From NCBI GenBank assembly GCA_947166385.1, contig CAMVEB010000016.1, positions 1 through 64,000 of the forward strand: DNA of 64,000 nucleotides, given 5' to 3'. The translations under genes and the position numbers were made by a program. The stretch's first letter is position 1. Each line of letters opens with the position of its first letter. Below the pieces are notes generated by a model that saw only the letters and a list, made by a program, of their open reading frames with translations, did not search any database and was not told the DNA's origin. Positions 36,183 through 44,001 of the stretch are shown piece after piece. The stretch is from an uncultured Clostridia bacterium (GTDB lineage Bacteria > Bacillota > Clostridia > Christensenellales > Aristaeellaceae).

Positions 36183-37058
36183 TCATTTTCTGTTCCGCAG
36201 GCAGCCGCTCCGCGCCTGTTTCAGCCGCATCCATGCCGTACGGCAAAGAATGTATCCGTTCTCCTTCAGAGGTCGGTTTTTGTTCATCAGCCGCAGGCAC
36301 CCCGGGGCGCAGCTCTTTCCCGCCGCGCTTCCGAATTCATAGTACGCGGTCATCAGCGCTTTGGCCGCCGGGAAATGTTTCCCGTAGTCCGCCCGGTTTT
36401 TAGCATGCAGCATGCCGATGGCCCGGAAAGCCTTTTCCGGATCCCCGGAAATGCTGTCTCCCTGCAAGTATACATCCGCCCGGGCCACAGGCTCGTAGGA
36501 TACCGTATATTTTTCTGCCATCCGCAGCGCGAAATCCCAGTCCTGCATCCGCGGAAACTCCTCGTCAAAGCCAATATTCCGCAGGCATTCCGTCTTCCCG
36601 AGAATCGTCTGGGTGCTGACCGCATTCTCGGACAGCAGCTGTTCCTTGGTGATCCTTCCCTCCCGGAACTGCGGCCCCGGCCGCAGGGTCACATTGCCTT
36701 TTGTATCCACATGGCGGAAAGCACAGAACACGATGTCCGCCCCGGTTCCCTGTAGATAAGCCAGCTGCTTTTCCAGCTTATCCGCTTCCCAGGTATCATC
36801 ACTGTCAAGGAAGGCAGCATACTCGCCCCTGGCGGCCGCAAGCCCCGCGTTCCGGGCATGGCAGGCTCCGCCGTGCGGAAGAGCCAGATACCGGACCCGG
36901 TCCAGCTCCCGGCGCTCCCAGGTCTCCCGCGTTCCGTCCGTCGACCCGTCGTCCGCGATCAGGACCTCGATGTCCTTCTCCGTCTGCCCGAGGGCACTCT
37001 GCACAGCCCGCTCCAGCAGTGCTTTCCGGTTCCATGCCGGGATAATGACGCTGATCAT
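36183..37058 (-). CDS. Glycosyltransferase family 2 (291 aa)
   Basis: This is a typical GT-A enzyme. It has ISVIIPAWNRKALLERAVQSAL, the catalytic-site ADDGSTDGT, DSDDTWEADKLEKQL with the metal-binding DxD, and the acceptor-side EEFPRMQDWDFALRMAEK. The C-terminal 70 residues are basic and unassigned. It probably adds one sugar to a lipid-linked or polyprenyl-linked glycan at the inner membrane face. It lies 27 bases upstream of the CotH-like gene and 60 bases downstream of the exporter ATPase gene, so it belongs to the same transcript as both. Confidence 0.9.
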   Translation of the reverse strand: MISVIIPAWNRKALLERAVQSALGQTEKDIEVLIADDGSTDGTRETWERRELDRVRYLALPHGGACHARNAGLAAARGEYAAFLDSDDTWEADKLEKQLAYLQGTGADIVFCAFRHVDTKGNVTLRPGPQFREGRITKEQLLSENAVSTQTILGKTECLRNIGFDEEFPRMQDWDFALRMAEKYTVSYEPVARADVYLQGDSISGDPEKAFRAIGMLHAKNRADYGKHFPAAKALMTAYYEFGSAAGKSCAPGCLRLMNKNRPLKENGYILCRTAWMRLKQARSGCLRNRK

Positions 37059-37118
37059 CCCATCCCTCCGTCAGCAAAAAACAAGGGTGCCGGGGTGCCT
37101 CCACCCCGGCAAGCATTC

Positions 37119-37850
37119 TCAGGAATTCTCATAGGCTGCCACGACATCATTGACATTGCCCGTCATCTGGATCGTTCCGTGATCCAGCCACATCGCTTTC
37201 TGGCACACCCGTTTTACCGCATCCGAAGAATGGGAAACAAACAGCAGCGTCGTCCCGCCGGAAAGCAGGTTTTGCATCCGCTTTTCGCATTTCTTCTGGA
37301 ATTTCCGGTCCCCGGTACCCAGCACCTCGTCAGCGATCAGGATATCCGCCTTCGCCGCTGTCGCCACCGCAAACCCCAGCCGGGCACGCATGCCGGAGGA
37401 GTAGTTCTTGACCGGCACATCCAGGAAATCCTTCAATTCGGAAAACTCAACAATATCGTCAAAAGCATCCCGCACCTGCTGCTCGGTCATCCCGAGGATC
37501 AGGCCGTTCATCATGATGTTTTCCCGGCCGGTCAGCTCGTTGTCAAATCCTGCGCCCAGCTCCAGCAGCGGGGCAATCGTGCCCTTCACGGTCACCGTGC
37601 CCTCATAGGGCCGCAGGATCCCGGTAATCAGTTTCAGCAGCGTGGATTTCCCGCTGCCGTTCCGGCCAACAAAGCCCCAGCTTTCGCCCTTTTTCACTTC
37701 CAGATCAATATGCCGCAGCGCAAAGAACTCCTGGAACCGCTTCTCCTTGTGGATCAGCTTCTGCACATAGTCCTTCATGCTCCATTCCTTCTGCATGGCC
37801 AGGTTGAAGCGGATCGCGGCATCGCTGATCTTGATAATCGTCTCGCTCAT
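37119..37850 (-). CDS. Polysaccharide ABC exporter, ATP-binding subunit (TagH/Wzt-like)
   Basis: The 243-residue ATPase has Walker A GRNGSGKST (62-70), the Q-loop region, signature NYSSGMRARLGFA and Walker B ADILIADEVLGTGD. The sequence FFALRHIDLEVKKGESWGFVG and the tail VNDVVAAYENS mark the exporter class for teichoic acids and polysaccharides. It lacks the C-terminal Wzt sugar-binding extension, unlike the second transporter at the right end of the window. Its permease partner is encoded immediately upstream (gap of 9 bases). It exports a glycan made by the nearby glycosyltransferases. Confidence 0.94.
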   Translation of the reverse strand: MSETIIKISDAAIRFNLAMQKEWSMKDYVQKLIHKEKRFQEFFALRHIDLEVKKGESWGFVGRNGSGKSTLLKLITGILRPYEGTVTVKGTIAPLLELGAGFDNELTGRENIMMNGLILGMTEQQVRDAFDDIVEFSELKDFLDVPVKNYSSGMRARLGFAVATAAKADILIADEVLGTGDRKFQKKCEKRMQNLLSGGTTLLFVSHSSDAVKRVCQKAMWLDHGTIQMTGNVNDVVAAYENS

Positions 37851-37859
37851 GTTCTTTCC

Positions 37860-38663
37860 TCACACATACAGAATCAGGTTGTCTTTCTTTTTTGCGTAGG
37901 CCCACAGGCCGGCCGCGGTGAACACAATGCCGACCACCGCACCCCGCAGCAGCATCATGGGTTTGGGCCACTGATGGAACAGGAAGATATACCGCGACAT
38001 CTCCACAAAGTAGTACGCCGGATTGAAATTGCGGATAATGATCTGCAGGGTGTTCGGCAGGTTCTCCAGCGGATAGAACAGCGCCGTCATGTAGAACCAC
38101 AGGGTGGTGAATACCGAGTAGAGATACCGTGTATCCCGGATATAAACCTGGGCGATCGCCAGCAGCGAGCCGAATCCGAAGCTGAACAGGAACATCTCCA
38201 GGCACACCACCGGAAACATGATCAGATGAATGCTCGGGAATGTTTTCGTGAAAATCAGCACCAGCGCAAAGGCGCACAACTGGAACAGGAAGTTCACCAC
38301 CGAGCTGCCCATGCTGGCCAGCGGAAAAATATAGTACGGAACCCGGGTTTTGCGCATCAGCTTGCCGTTGCCCGTGATCGACCGAAGCATGGATCCGACG
38401 CAGTCTGTTATGAAGGAATACATCACCCGGCCGGCCATTAAATACACCGGGAAATTCTGGATCTTGTTATGGAACATCCGCGAGAACACAATTGTCATGA
38501 TGATCATCGACAGCAGGGGGTTCAGCACGCACCACACATACCCCAGCATGCTCTGGCGGTATTTCTTCTTCAGTTCTCTGGAGATCAGATTCTTCAGCAG
38601 CGGAATATATTTGATTCCGTTGGTTACAGTCAGCCTGAATTTCTGCTTAAATGTCAGCTCCAT
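37860..38663 (-). CDS. Polysaccharide ABC exporter, permease subunit (TagG/Wzm-like)
   Basis: The 267-residue protein has six hydrophobic helices, typical of ABC-2 exporters. The N-terminus carries LLKNLISRELKKKYRQSMLGYVWCVLNPL, the amphipathic segment and first helix of TagG/Wzm proteins. Later helices include a YSVFTTLWFYMTALFYPLENLPN-like motif. I chose the ATG with AGGAGG seven bases before it; a GTG two codons earlier sits too close to that site. It is first in the operon under the promoter 38727-38755, followed by the ATPase gene. Confidence 0.94.
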   Translation of the reverse strand: MELTFKQKFRLTVTNGIKYIPLLKNLISRELKKKYRQSMLGYVWCVLNPLLSMIIMTIVFSRMFHNKIQNFPVYLMAGRVMYSFITDCVGSMLRSITGNGKLMRKTRVPYYIFPLASMGSSVVNFLFQLCAFALVLIFTKTFPSIHLIMFPVVCLEMFLFSFGFGSLLAIAQVYIRDTRYLYSVFTTLWFYMTALFYPLENLPNTLQIIIRNFNPAYYFVEMSRYIFLFHQWPKPMMLLRGAVVGIVFTAAGLWAYAKKKDNLILYV

Positions 38664-38726
38664 GATCACCCTCCTGTCCGGCAGATTGTTTCCGAATCCA
38701 TCAGGTCCGCAATGAAGGGACGATTT

Positions 38727-38755
38727 ATTTTATCGCCATTCAGAGAGACTGTCAA
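38727..38755 (-). promoter_or_regulatory. Promoter of the ABC exporter / GT2 / CotH operon
   Basis: On the minus strand TTGACA (38750-38755), a 17-base spacer and TAAAAT (38727-38732), about 60 bases before the permease ATG. It is just downstream of the terminator 38766-38793. It could drive eight kilobases, down to DUF4956, as intergenic gaps are short throughout. Confidence 0.75.
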
Positions 38756-38765
38756 ATCACACTGC

Positions 38766-38793
38766 AAAAACGGAGCCTGCGCCGCAGGCTCCG
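38766..38793 (-). terminator. Terminator after the nine-repeat Big2 protein
   Basis: A perfect stem CGGAGCCTGC / GCAGGCTCCG with a three-base loop (38771-38793), followed by five T on the minus strand (38766-38770). It sits 57 bases past the Big2 protein stop. Confidence 0.88.
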
Positions 38794-38849
38794 AAAACTG
38801 GTCGCTCATTCGTCCTGACCGGGCAGATCCGTTCCGCCTGATCGTTGGG

Positions 38850-41621
38850 TCATTTAACAGTCACCGTGATGTTCACAAACTTCCCGCTTCCATCTGTGGC
38901 AGAAACTGTAATCACGCACTTTCCGTAGGAGATCGCGTGGATCACGCCGTCTTCGTTCACCGAGGCAACGCTCGGATCGCTGCTGGTGTATTCCAGCTCG
39001 GGATTGGAGGCGTTCTTCGGCGACACCTTTGCGTTCAGGTAGAAGGTTTCGCTTTCCTCGCCGACTTCCATCACAATGTTTGTCTTCTTGACGGTAATGG
39101 TCTTCACGAGGATCGCCTTGACCGTGATGATGCAGGTCGCCTTCTTGCCGCTGCCGTCAATGGAGGAAGCGGTTATCGTACAGGTGCCGGGAGCCACAGC
39201 GGTGACCATGCCGAAATCGTCCACCTTCGCAACCTTCGGGTTGCTGCTGCTCCATTCAATCGTCTGTTCGCCGGCATCCTTCGGGGAGATCTTCGTCTTC
39301 AGCTGGAAGGTCACCGTCTCCATGTACTTCAGCACCAGTTCCTTCTTCGTCGGAGAGATCGTCAGCGTCTTGATCGGCTTGTAGATGACCGTCACGGCGC
39401 AGCGGGCCTCAATCGCGCTGTTATCCACCGTCCGGGCGGTAATGGTGCACTTGCCGACTCCCTGGATCGTCACCAGACCGCCGCTGACCGTCGCCACACT
39501 GGGCGTGCTGGTTTCCCAGATGATCTGTTTGTTGTACGCGTCGGTCGGAGTCACCTTGGCCTTCAGCAGGAATGTCTGTACCTTTGCCGGATCATAGGCG
39601 ATGACCTTTTCGGTGATGTTCAGCTTCACCTGGGCAATGTTCGGTTTCTTGACAGTCAGCGTCATCGAGGCGGAAACGCCGTCCTCCTCCGTGCGGGCGG
39701 TGATTGTACAGACGCCCGGGCCAACGGCGGTTACCAGGCCGGTATCGGTCACTGTCGCCACTTTATCGTCAGAGCTGACCCACTCCAGCGTATACTCCGC
39801 TTCCGGCGGATCCACCTTCGCGCGCAGCTGGTAAGTCGGGAACGGATTGCTCACCGTCATCTCCAGCGTCTTTTTCTTCACGTTCAGCTTGATGGACTCC
39901 ACGATGGAGGAAGTCACCGTCACATAGCAGTAGGCTTTCGCGCCGCTGCCGTCCTTCGCCTTCACGGTAATCTTGCAGGTGCCGGGAGAAATGCCGGTGA
40001 TCAGGCCCTTCTTGTTCACGGTGGCCACGTTCGTATTGTTGCTCTTATAGGAAACCTCCTGGTTCGGATTGTCCGCCGGGACGAAAATCGGTACAAGCTG
40101 GGCCGTCGCTGCCACGCCGTCCGTCAGGTACAGCGTCACCTTGTTCAGGTTCAGGTTCAGCTGGGTCGTTCCTTTGAAAGTGACTGTCACTTTGCAGGTG
40201 TCGAAAGCGCCGCCGCCGTCCGTGGCCTTACAGGTAATCTTGCAGGTACCGTATCCCACCGCGGTGACCAGGCCGTACTCATCCACGGTCGCCACGTTCT
40301 CATCACTGCTGCTCCAAACCAGATCGTCATCCGTCACGGAGGCAGGGGATATTGTCGCCGACAGCTGTGCCGTCGGCATCGCGCCGTCTTTCGTCACATA
40401 CAGCTTCAGGGAGTTCTCGCTCAGCTGCACAGTGGTAATCAGGATTTCCTTGACCGTGATTTTCATTTCCGCCTTGGCGCCGTATCCGTCACCCGCGGTA
40501 ACACGGATCGTGCAGGTGCCGGGGCCGACAGCCGTCACCAGGCCGATATCGTTCACTGTCGCCACGGTCGGATCGCTGGTGGAGTAGAGCAGGCTCTGAT
40601 CTGCCGCGTCAGCCGGATAAACGGTGGGAATAATCTGCCAGGTGACTTTCTCGTCTTTCTTCATCACCATCGTCTTGCTGTATTTGTTCAGCGTGATGGA
40701 GGTAACCTGGCCGCTGGTCACCTTGATCGTGCATTCTCCGATGACGCCGCTGCCATCCAGGGCCACTGCCCTGATCTTGCATTTGCCGACGCCCACCGCC
40801 GTCACCAGACCGTATTCATCGACTTCGGCAACGCTTTCCTTGCTGCTCTCCCACTCAAAGGAGGTATCCGCCGCGTCAGCAGGTTCCACAAGCGCCGCCA
40901 GCAGCAGCTCGTCTCCCAGCTGCATGTCCGCTTTTTCCGGCGTGACGGTAATCTTCTCTACCATCTTTTCGGAAACCACCACAGGCACCGTAACGCTGTG
41001 GCCGCTTCCGTCCGCTGTGGACACCGTGATGGTACAGGTACCCTCTCCGATGCCGGTAATCACGCCGCCGCTTACCTTCGCCACCTTGATGTCGGAGGAA
41101 ACGTAGTTCAGCGTCTTGTCCGCCGCGTTGGCCGGCTCAACCTTCGTCGTCAGCGTATATGTCGGCAGCAGTCCTGTGCCTAATAACAGCTTCACGCCTT
41201 TCGTCGATTCCTTCACCGTCAGCTTTGTCACCTTCTGCTGCAGCCCTGTCTCACCGCACACGATACAGGTGCCGTAACCGTTCACCGTATGGAATTCCGG
41301 CCCCAGCAGAATCTTGCCGCAGTCCGCGCAAACCTGGGTATGCCGCAGGGTGTCGGTCTTGTATTCCAGGTCGGTATGGTGCTGCTCGGTGTTCACACCT
41401 GTGGCGCCACAGACATCGCAGGTGCCGCTCGGCTCCGTGCAGGGCGCTCCGTGCCGCTGCTTGATGACTTTTCCGCAGATTTTGCACGTCAGCGTGTGAT
41501 ACTTGTTGTCCAGTTTTGTTGCGTTCTGGTACTGGTGGTTGCAGGCAGCCTGGGCCGTCACGGACCAGACGAGCGCCAGAGCCAGCGCCAGGACGATCAT
41601 CCATACAAGACGACGCTTCAT
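38850..41621 (-). CDS. Secreted protein: four Cys-pair modules + nine Big2 Ig-like repeats
   Basis: The 923-residue protein has a signal peptide (about 1-26). A roughly 95-residue N-terminal region holds four CxxC pairs (CKIC, CDVC, CADC, CIVC) spaced like zinc-ribbon or rubredoxin-type knuckles. After that come nine Big2 (bacterial Ig-like) repeats of about 88 residues, each with V/A-x-VxxxGLVTAVGxGTCTITxxxxDGSG. Big2 arrays form extended surface adhesins or spacers. No LPXTG, SLH or other anchor is visible. The start is the ATG preceded by GGAGG at eight bases. The related protein at 53509-55206 has the same Cys-pair plus Big2 combination. The 45-base gap after the upstream GT2 gene suggests co-transcription. 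Confidence 0.88.
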   Translation of the reverse strand: MKRRLVWMIVLALALALVWSVTAQAACNHQYQNATKLDNKYHTLTCKICGKVIKQRHGAPCTEPSGTCDVCGATGVNTEQHHTDLEYKTDTLRHTQVCADCGKILLGPEFHTVNGYGTCIVCGETGLQQKVTKLTVKESTKGVKLLLGTGLLPTYTLTTKVEPANAADKTLNYVSSDIKVAKVSGGVITGIGEGTCTITVSTADGSGHSVTVPVVVSEKMVEKITVTPEKADMQLGDELLLAALVEPADAADTSFEWESSKESVAEVDEYGLVTAVGVGKCKIRAVALDGSGVIGECTIKVTSGQVTSITLNKYSKTMVMKKDEKVTWQIIPTVYPADAADQSLLYSTSDPTVATVNDIGLVTAVGPGTCTIRVTAGDGYGAKAEMKITVKEILITTVQLSENSLKLYVTKDGAMPTAQLSATISPASVTDDDLVWSSSDENVATVDEYGLVTAVGYGTCKITCKATDGGGAFDTCKVTVTFKGTTQLNLNLNKVTLYLTDGVAATAQLVPIFVPADNPNQEVSYKSNNTNVATVNKKGLITGISPGTCKITVKAKDGSGAKAYCYVTVTSSIVESIKLNVKKKTLEMTVSNPFPTYQLRAKVDPPEAEYTLEWVSSDDKVATVTDTGLVTAVGPGVCTITARTEEDGVSASMTLTVKKPNIAQVKLNITEKVIAYDPAKVQTFLLKAKVTPTDAYNKQIIWETSTPSVATVSGGLVTIQGVGKCTITARTVDNSAIEARCAVTVIYKPIKTLTISPTKKELVLKYMETVTFQLKTKISPKDAGEQTIEWSSSNPKVAKVDDFGMVTAVAPGTCTITASSIDGSGKKATCIITVKAILVKTITVKKTNIVMEVGEESETFYLNAKVSPKNASNPELEYTSSDPSVASVNEDGVIHAISYGKCVITVSATDGSGKFVNITVTVK

Positions 41622-41667
41622 GATGGTTCCCTCCATTTTTGTTGATTCAAAGTATATCCCTCATGGT

Positions 41668-42648
41668 TCACTGGTGCGTATACTGAGCATAGCTCATCTT
41701 CTGAATCTGCAGCAGCTTCTGGTAATCCCGGGGATTGTCAAAGTAGCTCTCCGGCCGGTTCATCAGGCCGAATTCCTCCAGCCACTCTTCCTTCAGTCGG
41801 TTGAACAGCTTCTCCTGCGTCGCCGGCGCCAGGGATCCCAGGTTCCAAAGCGTTGCGTGCAGCGCGTAGTTCACAAAATCCTGCTCCAGCTCACTCCACA
41901 GTCCCCGGTCCCGCACAAAGTCCCGTACGCGGATCAGCGCGTCGTGGTAGCAGTGCCAGCTGTTCTCCCGGGTGTTGGACAGCGAGGATCCGACGTTCTT
42001 CCGGTGGTGCGCCAGCTTCTCATCAATCCAGGCGATCCGCTCGGCAATCACCACCGCCGAAAACACGAAGGCCATGTCGTTCGTCGTCCGCTGAACCTGG
42101 AAGGTCAGTTGGTTGCTTTTCACGAAGTCTGTGTCGTACAGCTTGTCCCATGCCCATCCGATAAAAACCCGGAAGGGGTTGTTTGTCATAGCCCGACGGT
42201 GAAAAGGCTCCCAGGGCGGCAGCGCGTCCTTGTCAATGTGTTTTGCCGCCTTGTATTTCTGCTCGTCGTTCAGGTACAGGTCCGAGTCAAAGGCGACAAA
42301 CTGGGCTTTGGTTTCCTTCAGCTTGTTGTACGCTTTCTCCAGCATGTTCAGCTCAAAGAAATCGTCGGAATCCAGGAAGCTCAGCGTTTCCCCCGTGGCG
42401 ACGGCCAGCCCGGTGTTCCGGGCCATCCCGGCGCTGCCGTTCTTCTGCGTCAGCACCGTCACCCGGGCATCCTTTTCCGCGTATTCCCGCAGAATCGCCA
42501 GGGATCCGTCCGTGGATCCGTCGTCCACGGCAATGACCTCAATATTCTCCAGCGTCTGCGCCAGCACGCTGTCCACGCAGGGTCGCAGGTAATCCTCCAC
42601 GTTGTATACCGGAATAATGACCGATACCAGCGGTCTCGTCTCGCTCAT
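41668..42648 (-). CDS. Glycosyltransferase family 2 (326 aa)
   Basis: The N-terminus is a standard GT-A domain: VSVIIPVYNVEDYLRPCVDSVL, VDDGSTDGSLAIL, GMARNTGLAVATGE and the metal site FLDSDDFFE. The C-terminal 200 residues contain ERIAWIDEKLAHHRKN, a motif seen in capsule-type GT2 enzymes. I chose the ATG that overlaps the stop of the upstream GT2 gene as ATGA; the frame continues upstream but antisense to that gene. The two GT2 genes therefore form a coupled pair driven from the promoter 43808-43836. The donor and acceptor sugars are unknown. Confidence 0.9.
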   Translation of the reverse strand: MSETRPLVSVIIPVYNVEDYLRPCVDSVLAQTLENIEVIAVDDGSTDGSLAILREYAEKDARVTVLTQKNGSAGMARNTGLAVATGETLSFLDSDDFFELNMLEKAYNKLKETKAQFVAFDSDLYLNDEQKYKAAKHIDKDALPPWEPFHRRAMTNNPFRVFIGWAWDKLYDTDFVKSNQLTFQVQRTTNDMAFVFSAVVIAERIAWIDEKLAHHRKNVGSSLSNTRENSWHCYHDALIRVRDFVRDRGLWSELEQDFVNYALHATLWNLGSLAPATQEKLFNRLKEEWLEEFGLMNRPESYFDNPRDYQKLLQIQKMSYAQYTHQ

Positions 42649-43739
42649 TTCCGAACCACCCTCCTTACCAGGGAGCGCGCCTTGCGCGGAATTGCCGTCA
42701 GCTTGCGCCCCAGCTTGTAGCTCCGGGAGTTCAGGATCAGGTTCAGCTCGTCCCGGTCTGTCGGATCCATGTTCGCCGCGCTGCGAACCTGGCCTTTCAT
42801 CAGATTCTGCGCCTGGTTCCACTCGCCGGGACGGAAATCCTCGGCCCGGAACTCACCCCGCTTCATACCCCAGCGCAGTTCCTTGCCAATCTGCCGCTGG
42901 TATTCCTCGACAAAGCTCGGGGCAATCCGCTTCAGCGTCGCGTTATAGTTATGGAAGCGCTTCCGCCAGTATACTCCCTTGATCTTTTCCCAGGTTTCCG
43001 GATCCTTTCGCAGAATCCCCTTGATGTAGTCATATTCCATGTTGATGGCATAGACCTTGGAAGGATTCCGGACGGAGGAATTCGGGTTGTCCCGCCGTAC
43101 CCGGTACAGCGGCCGGTGGATAATCATCGCACGCTCGGCATACAGGAACGTCTGGAACCAGAAACCGTTGTCCTGGAAGGCTGCGCCGGGCGTTTCCTGG
43201 TGCCGGATCCCTTTCTCCCGCAGGAATTCCAGGCGGTAAATCCCGCTCCAGGTATTCATAATCCAGAAGAAGGAGCTCAGTTTCTCCATCGGCTTGAAAA
43301 CGAATCCGTAATCATCCAGGTCCTGGGAGAGATGGGCGTAGGTGTAAGTCTCCGTTTCTTCCTTCTCATTGGTTTCAAATTTGTAGAAGTCTGCCTTGAT
43401 GAAGTCAAGCTTGTGCTCTTTTGCCGGCAGATACAGATCCTCGTACATGTTCAGAGCAATGAAATCGTCCGGCTCCACGATGCCGATATATTCGCCCGTC
43501 GCCCTGTCCAGCCCGATGTTCATGGCCATGCCATAGCCGCCGTTTTCCTTGTCGACGATAGTAATCCGCTTGTCCAGCTCGGCGAATTCCTTCAGGATAG
43601 CCAGGGATCCGTCGGTGGATCCGTCGTTGATGCAGATAATCTCAATATCCTTCAGCGTCTGCCGGACAATGCTGTCCATGCAGGCGCGCAGATAAGGCTC
43701 CACGTTGTATACCGGCACAATCACCGATACTTTCGGCAT
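42645..43739 (-). CDS. Glycosyltransferase family 2 (364 aa)
   Basis: The enzyme has VSVIVPVYNVEPYLRACMDSIV, INDGSTDGSLAILKE, the GYGMAMNIGLDRATGEYIGIVEPDDF metal-site region and a long acceptor half. Its C-terminal 45 residues (LILNSRSYKLGRKLTAIPRKARSL-like) are basic and match tails seen in other clostridial surface GT2 proteins. It resembles the 371-residue enzyme at 45865 in the segments RHHESPGASFQDNGF and RHQETPGAAFQDNGF, so the two are probably paralogues. The start is the ATG with GGAGG eight bases upstream; an in-frame ATG 15 bases earlier lacks such a site. It is first gene of its operon. Confidence 0.9.
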   Translation of the reverse strand: MPKVSVIVPVYNVEPYLRACMDSIVRQTLKDIEIICINDGSTDGSLAILKEFAELDKRITIVDKENGGYGMAMNIGLDRATGEYIGIVEPDDFIALNMYEDLYLPAKEHKLDFIKADFYKFETNEKEETETYTYAHLSQDLDDYGFVFKPMEKLSSFFWIMNTWSGIYRLEFLREKGIRHQETPGAAFQDNGFWFQTFLYAERAMIIHRPLYRVRRDNPNSSVRNPSKVYAINMEYDYIKGILRKDPETWEKIKGVYWRKRFHNYNATLKRIAPSFVEEYQRQIGKELRWGMKRGEFRAEDFRPGEWNQAQNLMKGQVRSAANMDPTDRDELNLILNSRSYKLGRKLTAIPRKARSLVRRVVRK

Positions 43740-43807
43740 ACAAAAACCCTCCATCCGGCTTGGTCTGTCACCTGGGCATACTTTGGCCTATACCGATATT
43801 CCCTATA

Positions 43808-43836
43808 TTTATAACAAATATATGAACCTCTGTCAA
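43808..43836 (-). promoter_or_regulatory. Promoter of the GT2 pair / Big2 protein operon
   Basis: On the minus strand a perfect TTGACA (43831-43836), a 17-base spacer and TATAAA (43808-43813). It overlaps one copy of a 12-base direct repeat described at 43808-43874. The leader to the ATG at 43739 is about 60 bases. Confidence 0.85.
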
Positions 43837-43874
43837 CTTTTTTATGAACCGTCGTCTGCTTTTTTATAACAAAT
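43808..43874. repeat. Direct repeats between divergent promoters
   Basis: TTTATAACAAAT occurs at 43808-43819 and again at 43863-43874. TATGAACC occurs at 43821-43828 and 43843-43850, 22 bases apart start to start, which is about two helical turns. The region 43740-44001 holds no gene and is very A+T rich against its surroundings. The repeats are candidate binding sites of an unknown regulator of the divergent glycan genes. Confidence 0.6.
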
Positions 43875-43931
43875 TATGACTCTCCGGCGACATTTTCTTC
43901 TCTTTTGACATCTGGCGTCCCTCTTCTTTCC

Positions 43932-43960
43932 TTGACAGGGATCATGTTTTGTGGGATATT
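43932..43960 (+). promoter_or_regulatory. Probable promoter of the asparagine-synthase-like gene
   Basis: TTGACA (43932-43937), a 17-base spacer and GATATT (43955-43960), about 35 bases before the ATG at 44002. The -10 is weak, so a helper factor might be needed. A further TTGACA lies at 43905-43910. Confidence 0.5.
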
Positions 43961-44001
43961 TATGGAAACCGGAAAACAATTCCCGCAAAGGAGCGTGCAG
44001 T

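Noticed and set aside
38469-41183. Plus-strand open frame of about 900 codons opposite the Big2 protein
   Set aside because: Antisense of a repetitive gene; the His/Arg/Gly-rich product mirrors the Big2 repeats and has no recognisable domain.
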